Part shown: positions 54,006-64,000 of the stretch, piece after piece
How the letters are laid out: every line of letters begins with the position of its first letter
Position numbering within the stretch: position 1 is the stretch's first letter
NCBI GenBank assembly: GCA_004764695.1
Contig: SMSO01000032.1
Span: 4,074,983-4,138,982, forward strand
DNA: 64,000 bases
Direction of reading: 5' to 3'
DNA from: Schizochytrium sp. TIO01
Lineage: Eukaryota > Sar > Bigyra > Thraustochytrida > Thraustochytriidae
Notes under the pieces: model-generated
The model's database searches: none
Told to the model about the DNA's origin: nothing
Seen by the model: only the letters and a program-made list of their open reading frames with translations
Made by a program: the position numbers and the translations under genes

Positions 54006-55098
54006 AGCTTCTTCTGCCTGGCGGAGAGGATGGGGGCTGCCTCGCAGACGGCCCCGCGCCTGGTCTTGGTGGCCCGAATTGGATCCCGCCGGCCAGAGGA
54101 GCGCTGAGGAGCGCAGGCTCGCGGCGCTTCTTGAGGGATACTTCTTCTCTGCTGTTTTTGTTTGTTTTGTTTTGTTTTTCTACATCTCTCTATCTGCTAC
54201 GGCATTTCCCTTTTCTTTCAATTAGTAAAGCAAAGTTTTTATTTATTTATTTCAATATTGCATATCATATCACACTATCATGGGATATGATGATAACTTA
54301 ACTTTTAGGATGGTCCTATGTACGTATGAATTCTGTCATAGTTCGATGATGGTGATATACGATTTAGAGGCACCTACCGATTTTCATCTTTTCTTCTTTA
54401 TTCTTTATAGTTTTCTATTTTTAGTATATAGGACCTACCGTGAGAGTCCTTTACCCGGAAATACACGCCCAGGTAGACATTTATCTACAATAAAAATGAT
54501 ATAGCGAGTATATAAGCCTCCATGCTAAAAAAAAAGAAAAAACATTTTTATCTGAGGCTGTTTACATAACTGTGCTGTCTGTCGCCTTTCTATCTCGTAT
54601 CGGCTATTCGACCTTTAGCCAACCCTCTTAGGTGCCCAGGTAGTACTCCCCTAGTGCGGCAATGCAGCATACTCGTATATGTTGTACTGTAGGTATGAGA
54701 CCCATAGTGTTCTTTTAGGGCCGTTCTGCGACGTTTTTAGCATATTGGGTCTGACTACGTTCTACTCTCCATGCGACCCTGTGCACATGACAAATCATCG
54801 CTTTGAACGCTTGGTGCTTCAATAAGATCGAAACAAGCCCTATAGCAGAGGGAGGGCGACAATGTTTCCAAGAGATAATAGCGAAAGAACTCTGGAATTT
54901 CATCACTCTCTTCAGTCCACGTTCTATCGCTTGAGAGCGTCAGAGTCATATTGTCTGTCTGCAAATGACGTGGAGTCACTCCGATTAATGCCAATGGAGC
55001 AGCTCTGAGGTTCAATTAATGCAAATGCAGCGAGGTCCCAAGTGCGTTCGAGGGTTATTGTGGCAGAGAAGAGTTTGGGTTGATCTGTTGCATTTCTT

Positions 55099-55128
55099 CA
55101 ATTCATTCATTCATTCATTCATTCATTC
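55099..55128. repeat. ATTC tetranucleotide microsatellite
   Basis: About seven tandem ATTC units. Confidence 0.9.
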
Positions 55129-55607
55129 GTCGCCTCGTGTTTGATTGGGGCAACGTGGTCCGACAGAAGGGACGCTCTCGGAACCGGAACGGAACTGTCA
55201 GCTCACGCACTTTAAGGAGGAGCAAACGATAAGTAAAAAAGCGACCAGATCTCACGCCAGTTCTGCAATGACGTGTACGCCTGAAGCGATTCGAGGAACC
55301 AACCCTCCGGTTCGAGGGCATTTGGAGAGGCTTGGGGAGATTTACGTTTAAGCCAAATTGACCAAACGCTGGGCAGTCATGGGTTCCGAAGAAGGACTGT
55401 AAATGAACATGTTGAAGGGAGGTACTTCAGGTATGAAATTGAAAGGATGTCATGACTTTATATTGTTATTTATTGATTACGACTCGAATAATTAGTTCTT
55501 TACTTTAACTTTCAACTTTTTTCTTTCTTTATTAGTAAAACAAGTTAACATTCTGAAAGAATTAACTTTATTTAAAAGAAATGAAGAAGGGTGATAAACA
55601 TTTAAGG

Positions 55608-55628
55608 AAAAAAAAAAAAAAAAAAAAA
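55608..55628. repeat. Poly(A) run followed by TATA-like sequence
   Basis: Twenty-one A in a row, directly followed by CTATATAAGG. A TATA-like core without a gene downstream that I can recognise. Confidence 0.7.
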
Positions 55629-58600
55629 CTATATAAGGTCGGGACTCTTTCTAAGTTCAAGCTTGAAAAGGTTTAATTGAGATGAATAGAGATAATATGG
55701 GTACTGCTATTGGTTTTAAAAAATTAAGGCAAAAAAACAAACAAAAAAACTCTCTTCCTCCTGCTCCGTGAATGGAGACACTGACAATTGGTCTAGTGTA
55801 CCTAAAGTCATCTTCACTGGGAATAACGTTACTCTCAGAGATAAAAAATTAGGGTGGATGAACACGGGAAATATATATGATCAACACTGACAATATTGAG
55901 TCAATTGTAAAGCAGAGACATAAGAGGGCGAATACTTCAACATGATGTATAATATTGTGAGGAGGCTCCAGAATGGTTGTGACTGAAGCACACTGAGATA
56001 AGAACAGCTTTGCAGAGAGCAGTGGAGCGTGGAAGAACGTTGGATGTTGTCTCTCTTTAAGTTTCCCAAACAAAACAATGAAATAAACCAAGAACCTAAT
56101 AAATAAGCGTAGTACATTAAACCAGAACATTGCCTGGGCTTGCTCGTCAGTGGTCATATGAGCACGAATGACCTCTGGGGACAACTACAACCACGCCATG
56201 TCTTAGCGCAAGTTTATGGCGATGATAAGCGTCACTTTTAATGTTTCAATGCACGTTACCAGGCTCTGAGCTTCGTCAATCGATTCGTAGACTTCTTCTT
56301 TATTTGGCTTCACCTAGGTAGTACGTAAAGTACCTCTTGGGTCAGCTCCATTTTCAAGACAAATACACGAATATAAAGACAACTACGATTACAGCTTCAA
56401 ATGCATGCCTAAGCACGTTCTCAAGACACTGATCCTGAGCAAAAGCTGTGCATAGTCTGCGTGAAGGCTATTTACAGCCTGCAATCTTCACGCTTGAAGC
56501 CGAAGTCTCGATTTTGCTTTAGCAGGTCAGCCCCAAACTTGCCAGTGAGTGTAGAGGATTAGGGTGAGCTGCGTTCCAATTTACTAAATTACACAAGGAG
56601 TCCGTTCACACGCTCTTGAGATCTCGAACTGCTGGAATTGAGCTCCTTCCTGAGAGCAGCTCCATGAGCATTCAATATGGGGTGAACACGGCATTATAAA
56701 GCTTCTTGATAGTCGTCGTATGACTGGGAGCCAGGGGACTTAGATATCGTCATTGCTGGCTTCAACGAGTTGGTGCTCAACTTGGAGCACTTCTTCTTCA
56801 AGTTCGTCTTCTTCTTCCGGATGGCACATGAGGGCACTTTGATTCCAACTCGAGCTCCTGTGAGGTGGATGGACTTGCTTTCTTCCGCTGACGTGGACTT
56901 TTGCACGCTCCGGCACGAGCGAGCATCCACAAGCACCGCTGTGCCTGTGGACAGCCGCTGCAGACGTGGCCGACGTGTGGCTGAGGAGCCTCGGGGGGCA
57001 GGACGAACACGTGGCGTGGTGCTCTGGAGGCTAGGCCTGAAGCCACCTCCTGCCCACGCCTGGATCGAGGTTGCCACGTTTAGGAAACGTGCTTGAGGGG
57101 CATCGAGGTAGGTAGGAAAGGCTCATTCATCACTCAGCTTAAGATGCCTTGCTCTCGAGACAGCGCACCACGCGGATAGTACACGTACGTGGCCAGCTCA
57201 GCCGACTTGAAGGGCGTCGGGCAGAGAGCATGCATGAGCGAATAGTACAGTAGGAAGGTACACACTTTGATTGCGCTATGCATTTTCATTTCCGCGTGAG
57301 CTTAGCTTTCTTGCACTTGAGAATTGCTCTTCATCGTATTACTTGTGAAGGCCCGTTCACCTGAAGATGAGGGTGATCAACACAATTAATCGTTGCTGGT
57401 CAGGATTGCCTTTGGGCTGCGATGATTTTGATTGACCTGCGCAAGGATGTGGCTTCGTCGTGATACGTAGGTAGTAGGTAGCGTTGCGGGAAGGCTTGTT
57501 CAGTAAGCACTTTGGTGAAAGGCTTTTGAGTTTAGCAATTGTTAGTGGAGAAAACCTGAGACCTTCCTAACCTACCTAGCACGGTATTTTATTTTTTATT
57601 ATTTTTTATTTTATTTATTTGTTTGTTTCAAAAAATTAATTCTTAAAAGTACTACTAGTAATGAATTAAATTTTAATAAAATTAATATTTAGAAAAAAGC
57701 GAAAATCAAAAAGTTGAAATGCGCAACGCAAAGCTGTAGGGTGGAAGACTGTTCTTTGTGTTGCGATCAGGAGTAGTCTGCCTACCTAAAACTGGCTGGT
57801 CTGGTACCAGAGACGAAAATTGGAAAATATAGAAGGAAAATATAGAAGGTCGGGCAAGATAAAAGGGGTTTTAAGTGCCGAAGCACATGATTAATTTAAT
57901 TTTATACTTTGTAATTTGACGTCAAGTTTATTATATTTTCAACTTGAAGGAATACTAAATTGGTTTTATATTTGAGTTTTGTAGAGTGAATGACAACTTG
58001 CAGAACATATCTACCTACCTAGCTAGAGATACCTACTGCTTTAAATGGTACACCCAGCACCCAAAATGCTGAAGTAGTGCTCGCAGGTCACCTTCAGTAA
58101 TAGAATTACAGACCGTCCATAGTTTACGTACATCAACAAGGTCTGTACAGGTCCGGAGCCCTAAATGACTTCATTTATCATTTAATTCTCGAGGACCCCC
58201 TTTGCCCACTTGCTGCTAAATATAAAACAATCATTAAAAAATAAGTTTGGGAAGTGCCATTCCAAAATCCCACAAAGGACTTCAAAGAAACAAGTACTAC
58301 ACACTATTTCCCGCTTCGATCTTTTCATGCAATTCATCTAATAAACCAGTAGAAATTACCACCTAGAGCAACCTTTTACACGAAAACTTATAAAATTAAT
58401 CTGTTCTTGCCACTGACAAATGTTAGACTATCAAACCCGGCAAAACCAAATTGATGTTTTAGTACACCATCGCACATAGGGGAGAAAGCAAAAATCCGTA
58501 AAGAGGTACATTGCACGCAGCAGGCACAAGCTCACGGCTTGACCATGCATTCAAGACAAGGATAGAATCTGCTAAAATACCGGATCAACGCATAGGACTC

Positions 58601-59472
58601 CATTATAACAACCGTCCATAACTCATAAGTTCGTAGCATCACGATTCATTGCATAATTCATTTGTATGAATGTATGATACGCAATCATATTATACTTCGA
58701 TTTTACGGGAGTGTCACAGCCCAGGTGATAAGTTTTATAACCTTCAGTGTCGCACGTCAAGCTTTCTGGAGGTGTTCATTTTAAATCCTCTGATTACTTC
58801 CAACACATGAGGAGACAATCCAGTAATTTAGATAGTATGTCGCGCTTAATCCAAAGAGCTCAGTGCTTATTAAGGATACACAGTAGTGAAGCAAGGTATG
58901 CTTATTTTAGCACTCATAAGCATCCCCCCGCACCCCGTGCCCAGAAAGAAGAGAGGAATAGCCAACTTCAACAATTCCAGTGCTCTGTACAATTCCCTTA
59001 ACATTGTTTTGCAACTTTCCTAATTTACCAAGATTAACCTGTACAACTCTGGACAAGTCTCACAAATCACAAGCAAGTTTGGCCACGCCTCGACGTTAAA
59101 CTTGACACTCTGACAACAAATTTAAAACCACCAGCATACACGTAAGCCACACCGTACCACCCCATATCATATCTCCTGATTTTTGCAAGTCATCAAGTAC
59201 GCATACATGTCGTTCTTATATTACCTCTCCTACTGGAATTACCTCCATCCCAGCAGATTCTTACTTAGGTTGCCCTTTCTTTTCTCTGCAGCTTTTTTTG
59301 CTGCATAGCCTCCTGCAGTGAGCGATCAAGTTGCATCCTCCAAATTCCGACTTTAATTTCAACTTCTTCAATCTCAATCTTTTGATCGCCTCGAAACTAA
59401 ATCCCAAAGCGCGAGTGAAGCAGATCAAGGGAAATGGGAGTGCCTCAAAGTGTCATAATCATCGTTTTGTTT

Positions 59473-60009
59473 TTACCAGATTTCGTAGTCCTTGTTCTTC
59501 TTGCCCTCGTCCTTCTTGAGCAAATAGTTGTTGAACGGGAAGCAGAAAGGGCACAGGTGGTGCGGCAGGTGCTTCTCGCCGCAGGTGGCGCAGGTGGCAA
59601 AAGCCGCCGTGCGTTTGACGTATTTGTTGTGCTGCCGGATGCGCTTCTTGCTGCGTGTTACACGGTGCTTGGGCACGGCGAAGAGGATGCCGTCTTGCCA
59701 AAGGCTCTCGAGAGCGGCGACGGCATCAGCGGCGGCGCGCTCGGCGCGGGCGGCAATTCCGGCAATGCCAGCGGCATCAGAAGACTGGGGCTGGGCCGGT
59801 GCAGAGGTAATACCCTCGAAGCCAAGGCTCAGGCGGTCGAGGCCGTCGTGCTCGCGGCCAGGCGCCACGGACTCCATGGAGGCCCACAGGCGCTCGCGGG
59901 CAGCATGGAGAGCAGGGAAGGCGCTGCTGGGGGGCACGCAGGCGCTGAGGCGCTTCTGGCGCAGAGCGTAGCGCTGGGCCACAGCCGCGGCGCGCGAGAG
60001 CTTATCCAT
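59473..60009 (-). CDS. MRPL32: Mitochondrial large-subunit ribosomal protein bL32m
   Basis: A 178-residue protein. Its C-terminal part (about 108-170) is bL32: ILFAVPKHRVTRSKKRIRQH, then a zinc ribbon with Cys140, Cys143, Cys153 and Cys156 in CATCGEKHLPHHLCPFC. The N-terminal about 105 residues are Ala/Arg-rich with few acids at the start (MDKLSRAAAVAQRYALRQKR), as expected for a mitochondrial presequence and a spacer. In other eukaryotes the bL32m precursor is cut by the m-AAA protease. The ATG at 60009 is the first in frame. It is divergent from the MORN gene. Confidence 0.88.
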   Translation of the reverse strand: MDKLSRAAAVAQRYALRQKRLSACVPPSSAFPALHAARERLWASMESVAPGREHDGLDRLSLGFEGITSAPAQPQSSDAAGIAGIAARAERAAADAVAALESLWQDGILFAVPKHRVTRSKKRIRQHNKYVKRTAAFATCATCGEKHLPHHLCPFCFPFNNYLLKKDEGKKNKDYEIW

Positions 60010-60591
60010 GGCGAGTGCTTAAGGCGCGTCGAAGCAGAGTTTGTTTGCAATCTGAAGGTTTTCTCTCTCCCTTATTTCCCCCTATATTCCATATAAGCTC
60101 CAGCAGCTCCAAGACTTCTCGCAAGACGCCAAGCCTCTCCGCCGCCGCAACCTCCACCTGCCAGCAGGGACCGTGCTCCGCAACTAGGACATGCTGAGGC
60201 TCTGAACAGCGACTCCCCAACGGGAAAGACAGAGGCCGCGCCGAGACAGACAGACCGCAGCTGCTCCAGAGCGAGCACTCCCTTTCCTCCCTCCTTTTCT
60301 CTCTCTCTGTCTCTCTCTTTCTCCTGCGCAGCACCGCCGTTCGTGGCTGTGCCCTCGCCGCGGTGTGCATTGGGTCCCCGCAAAAGGTGTGCGCAGTAGT
60401 AGAATTGGTAGGTGTGCACTGCGACGGGGTCCCCGCTAGAGCGTGGAGTGGATTGTCATGATGGCGATGATGGTGATGTTGAAGCATTTTCTGAATGGAC
60501 GACCTGTATAGGAGAAGATTTGGAAGAGAGCGAGGCTAGGGGGAGATCATAGAAAGGTTACGGTGTGGGAAGGGCGTAAAGAAGGAAAGCG
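60010..60591. other. Bidirectional promoter region, bL32m / MORN gene
   Basis: It is 582 bases between two divergent starts, GC-rich in the middle with a CT tract at about 60297-60327. It probably serves both genes. No gene is seen inside. Confidence 0.55.
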
Positions 60592-61442
60592 ATGGAGAAT
60601 GAGGATGAGCAAGAACAGATGAAAATGGGTACCAAGGAAGCCTTGGTGCTGGAATTGAATGAACAGCCGCCTGAGAGAGGAAAAAGCTCGTCACGGTCGA
60701 CAATAACGACGCAGAGTAGCATTGTAAACGATACAGAAGAACCTCCTAAAGATGCGAAAATTATTGAAGAGGAGAAACGCGCCAGGAGGCTTGAGATCGT
60801 TCGTAAAAACAGGAATCCGCGAGACCATATGTATACCATACGTACGAAGAACTCCATTGTGTACCACGGTACCTGCTTGAATCGCATACCACATGGGTTT
60901 GGCCGCAAGGTACGTCAAGGCGTCCAGCCTTACTGGGTTGCTCTGAGTCTGACTTTTACGCTTCAATTGGGATCACTGACAGAAGTGGCTACATAACACA
61001 GTCATTTGCGAATGGGAACTATTACGAGGGCGACTGGAAAATGGGTAAACGACATGGTTCTGGTATACATGTGAATGTGCACCGATGCACTCGCTACGAA
61101 GGTGAGTGGAGACACGGCCTGCGTGATGGAAATGGCACATCGAGGCGAACAATGCTTGGAAACTGGGTCGAGTTTGCAGGATGGTACACTCAAAATAAAA
61201 AAAATGGCCCAGGTATTCTACGTTGGTCGCATGGCAGAACTTTAAAAGGCGTGTGGCGGGCCGGAGAGCTTGTTGACATCGAATTGGACCAGTTTAACCG
61301 CGACGAGTGCGCTGGATGTATCAAGCGCGAGGAAATGTCGATCGATTTTACAAAATTGCAGCTTGACGCCCAAAGTGTCTCCATGATGCTTACTGACGAT
61401 GACGACGATGACACAGACGAGTCATCAAGCTATTATCGCTGA
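60592..61442 (+). CDS. MORN-repeat protein (exons 60592-60909 and 61002-61442)
   Basis: A 252-residue protein. The first about 75 residues are polar, with a basic helix (EEEKRARRLEIVRKN). MORN-type repeats follow from about 85: VYHGTCLNRIPHGFG, ANGNYYEGDWKMGKRHGSG, TRYEGEWRHGLRDGNG, FAGWYTQNKKNGPGIL and a last degenerate unit ending GVWRAGELV. The C-tail is acidic (DDDDDDTDES). MORN repeats bind phospholipids or act as membrane and cytoskeleton linkers; the function of this one is unknown. Splicing at 60909/61002 is needed to keep the repeat periodicity. The ATG at 60592 follows an in-frame stop region. Confidence 0.82.
60910..61001 (+). other. 92-nt intron in the MORN gene
   Basis: The donor is CGCAAG|GTACGT and the acceptor ATAACACAG|TCATTT. 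Splicing gives HGFGRKSFANGNYYEGDW, which has exactly the normal MORN spacing and keeps the frame. The nearer AG at 60982 would put exon 2 out of frame. Confidence 0.8.
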
Positions 61443-61715
61443 CTTTCAATGCGATGACGCTAGATGCCACTTCGATCCATCAAATCTAAAATGAGGACCT
61501 TGCTGCCCTAATTGAACAAAAGTAACAAGAAAAAGAATGATTGACTCCTATAGTTTAAAGTATTGTAATATTGTATTATGGAACCACTGGACCTCTGGCT
61601 GCCTAAATGCAATCAGCAGCGAAACACGAACCCACGATTAAAACCTAGTCGACGGGGGTTAGCTCCCGCGTCGAGGCCCACGCAGCAGGCCTGTGGCGCT
61701 TCTCTATTCCTCACG

Positions 61716-64000
61716 ATGGCTGAGACAGACTCTCTGGAGCGCCTCTGCTCGCCTACAAGGCGGAAATTGCTAGACAAGATCATGTCTAACTTCATAATTG
61801 GCAACACTCACTGTCGCTCGCTTTGGACTGAGAAAGAAGCTGCAGCTCGGCTTCAAAGCTTGCGTGAGAAACAACACGCGGCAAAGAAACAGAGGTTTCA
61901 ATATCGTCAGGAGGCTATACAGACAAGCACGTGCTCATTTCTTTACCTAGGTGTAGGAGATTTACGCAATCCACTCAAGACACTCTGGGTCCTTGCAAAT
62001 GCAGCAGATGCCTCCCAAGACGATGAAGATGAATGTAGCCGTGATACAAATGGCAAATCATCTACCAAAAATGATAGTGTTAGCAACTCTGGGAATGATA
62101 TTAACGCTCGTTTCGTTCTCAACGATGCTGCAACCATGACTTTGGCAAGAGATGCCGCACTTTTAGTGGCAGCTGTGCAAAGCGGTAAACCGCAAGCAAC
62201 GACTGCATTGTGGTGCGATGCTCTTGTAGAAGAATCCGAGCGCAAGATTCTTAACACAGCACTTGAAAGCCTTCTTGGACTCTACCAAGAAAAAGGAGAC
62301 GCCAACAATCAAGCTTTAAAAATAGCTGCCTCTGGTCTCGCATGGCTACACTTTGACAAGGAAACCTTTTTGGCACTCGCGCCACATTGGCGTGCCTGGC
62401 GTGCATCTGCTATAAATTTTGATAAAAATCAAGAACTTCGCAAGGCAGCAATGAAACGTTTTGGTGACGGAGCTGGGCATGGACGAGCGAAAACGTCTCA
62501 TAGCTGGGTTAAACTTGGAGTCTCCACACGTGTAAACGCAGAAAACGAGTTTGCCACAATGGTGCCTAATCCTTTACTATATGATTTTACAGATAATGCG
62601 ACTACACCAGAGGACCAGAATGGACAGCCTCGCTTTGTAGATTCGCAAGGGCCATCCGGTGCATTTACTGAAGTGGCTGGAGAAGAAGCAGGCACTGCAA
62701 CTTTTGCCGAGGTCTTGAACAGGTGCTGGAACCCGCTCTGGAAAACCTTGTGTGAATATGTTAAAGCTGGTAAACTTTTGATCGACTTGGTTGCAGGTGA
62801 CTGCATCGAGCTACTTACAAAAAATCGGTTCGGAGAGAAGCGTGAATATGCTGCCATTGATACGAGCAATGTCTCAGATTATGTTGGTATCTGGAATATG
62901 CTACTTCTCCTCGAACCTCTACTGGAAAACCAGGATAAGGCATTTGTTCAAACCGAGAGTATTCTGTGTGCTGCCGAGACCTGGAACGAATTAATGACGA
63001 GCTATGTTCCCCAAAGCCCGTCCGCTGCTCGCGAGCTAGCACGACTTATGGGCTTGAATCCATGCAAGCCCCCGCAGAGCCTGTGTCCTGATAAAGAAGA
63101 AAACTTTCTCCGTACAAGGTGGATGTTTCATGAACCAACTCAAGCTGATATTGCTCGCATGACCGATACAGAGGTAGTACAGAGTCTTGTTCAAGAGTTA
63201 AAGAGGGTTGCTCCAGTCGGAACTACATTGGACGAGGCAAAGATGGAGACAAACCTCTTTCCGCCTGAGATTAAAATGTTCCTAGAACTGGCAAAGTTGA
63301 ATCCCGAACCTCGCGAGCTTGAGCATGCCATAAAGAAGATTCTGCAACAAGCTGAAGAACGTTTGGAAAACACAAAAGACCGCACTAAAGCAGCATTTGA
63401 AGCTAACTTCTCATTCTTTCTTCAGGGTACTTTTGTGCCTCAGTCTGTTTCATCAGATATGATTCGTGATCCTCGGGAAACCATTGATAATTCATATCCA
63501 TTTCCTACTCACACTGTCATGACTACAGCATTGATGCTGAGATCAATTGCCAGGCGCTCGTCTCAGGGCCAAGAACTTGCTTCTTGGTTCATGGAGAACT
63601 ACTTCAAAAATAAAACTTTGAATACCCAAGCACACGTTAGACTACGAAACATGTCATTTCTCATGATGTGTGCACGTGTGCAAAACCTACCGGGCGCGCA
63701 CCTTCAAACCAAGCTCAAAGCGCCACCTTCACATGTGCAGGAGCTCACGTTTGAGACCGTCGATGATGTTTGGAAGCCCAAGGGCGGTCTCATGGAGCCT
63801 TCTCTTGCACTTTTACTTTTGAGCAAGAAAACAAACCTTGGCAAGCTGCTCAGCCGGGACAGCAATCGGTTTATCATTGATGATGACGATGACCAAGAGC
63901 ACAATAAGAACTTTGATCACCTCGCAGATGCCACGCCAAAGCACGCCCAAATTGTTGACAACATCAAACTAATTTCGAACTACAAGGAGGAGCCAGCACG
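61716..64000 (+). CDS. DUF4470-domain protein, 3' end beyond the window
   Basis: An open frame from the ATG at 61716 (MAETDSLERLCSPTRRKL) to the window end, about 762 residues without a stop or intron. Near residue 72 it has FLYLGVGDLRNPLKTLW and later RFVLNDAATMTLARDAALLV. This matches the DUF4470 pattern (GxGDxRN and the ND...ARN segment), as in MYND-linked proteins and in the axonemal dynein assembly factor DNAAF3. No MYND zinc finger is seen in the visible part. The rest is largely helical with an acidic patch (DDDDDQE about residue 722). Domain family is fairly likely; whether it is a dynein assembly factor or a MYND-type relative cannot be told here. Confidence 0.7.
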   Translation, partial: MAETDSLERLCSPTRRKLLDKIMSNFIIGNTHCRSLWTEKEAAARLQSLREKQHAAKKQRFQYRQEAIQTSTCSFLYLGVGDLRNPLKTLWVLANAADASQDDEDECSRDTNGKSSTKNDSVSNSGNDINARFVLNDAATMTLARDAALLVAAVQSGKPQATTALWCDALVEESERKILNTALESLLGLYQEKGDANNQALKIAASGLAWLHFDKETFLALAPHWRAWRASAINFDKNQELRKAAMKRFGDGAGHGRAKTSHSWVKLGVSTRVNAENEFATMVPNPLLYDFTDNATTPEDQNGQPRFVDSQGPSGAFTEVAGEEAGTATFAEVLNRCWNPLWKTLCEYVKAGKLLIDLVAGDCIELLTKNRFGEKREYAAIDTSNVSDYVGIWNMLLLLEPLLENQDKAFVQTESILCAAETWNELMTSYVPQSPSAARELARLMGLNPCKPPQSLCPDKEENFLRTRWMFHEPTQADIARMTDTEVVQSLVQELKRVAPVGTTLDEAKMETNLFPPEIKMFLELAKLNPEPRELEHAIKKILQQAEERLENTKDRTKAAFEANFSFFLQGTFVPQSVSSDMIRDPRETIDNSYPFPTHTVMTTALMLRSIARRSSQGQELASWFMENYFKNKTLNTQAHVRLRNMSFLMMCARVQNLPGAHLQTKLKAPPSHVQELTFETVDDVWKPKGGLMEPSLALLLLSKKTNLGKLLSRDSNRFIIDDDDDQEHNKNFDHLADATPKHAQIVDNIKLISNYKEEPA

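Larger units (their letters stand above)
51831..59472. other. Gene-poor intergenic region of 7.6 kb
   Basis: No gene can be supported. It contains a GC-rich island (about 53.09-54.13 kb), several tandem repeats, a poly(A) run at 55608 and dense TAGGTAGG/CCTACCTA motifs between 57.1 and 58.03 kb. The first few hundred bases should be the Rab1 promoter and leader. Frames in the GC-rich island overlap on both strands and look like compositional accidents. Confidence 0.55.

Noticed and set aside
55849-56157. 102-codon minus-strand frame with two hydrophobic stretches
   Set aside because: AT-rich DNA readily gives hydrophobic frames; there is no family match or supporting context.
56694-57096. 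Overlapping 108- to 127-codon frames on both strands
   Set aside because: The minus-strand frame starts at a GTG, and neither translation has a recognisable domain.
59434-60096. 220-codon plus-strand frame
   Set aside because: It is the antisense shadow of bL32m, whose zinc ribbon is unmistakable on the minus strand.
60983-60985. AG at 60982 as the acceptor of the MORN intron
   Set aside because: It puts exon 2 out of frame; the AG at 61001 keeps both the frame and the repeat spacing.

Overview
The window is nuclear DNA of a unicellular eukaryote. Four GT-AG introns can be placed by protein homology: 651 nt in the histidine gene, 434 nt in phytochelatin synthase, 242 nt in the nucleotide-sugar transporter and 92 nt in the MORN gene. 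Their donors are GTAAGT or GTACGT. Genes are spaced by AT-rich, microsatellite-rich DNA, and the products include Rab1, borealin, battenin/CLN3, mitochondrial L32 and MORN proteins. A fused HisC-HAD-HisB gene, two very large Tmc-type membrane PAS proteins and expanded multi-TM proteins suggest a protist, possibly a stramenopile such as a thraustochytrid. That assignment is inference; no rRNA or other marker is present.

Layout. 1-9.9 kb: no supportable gene, mostly low-complexity DNA. 9.9-16.9 kb: an EDR2_C-domain protein (+), battenin/CLN3 (-), and a large LRR-ankyrin-TIR-like-IQ protein (+) with one frame break. 18.1-21.4 kb: a trifunctional histidine-biosynthesis gene (+), also with one frame break. 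22.4-34.9 kb: two giant paralogous membrane proteins of the tiny-macrocysts B/C (Tmc) type, arranged head to head. 35.2-40.4 kb: borealin (-) and a seven-TM protein with a signal peptide and an extracellular domain (-). 40.4-44.7 kb: gene-poor, rich in tandem repeats. 44.7-51.8 kb: phytochelatin synthase (+), a GONST-like nucleotide-sugar transporter (+), two small hypothetical ORFs and Rab1 (-). 51.8-59.5 kb: gene-poor, with a GC-rich island. 59.5-64 kb: mitochondrial bL32 (-), a MORN protein (+) and the first 762 residues of a DUF4470 protein (+) that runs off the window.

There is no operon-like logic. The genes are housekeeping functions (trafficking, cytokinesis, lysosome, histidine synthesis, metal detoxification, mitochondrial translation) mixed with signalling or sensor-like proteins. 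The points most worth following up are the LRR-ANK-TIR-like-IQ architecture, the histidine fusion with its stop-codon frame break, the head-to-head Tmc pair, the 7TM ectodomain receptor-like protein, and an 18-bp perfect palindrome just upstream of the histidine gene. Starts given here are the first plausible ATG codons, not the longest open frames.
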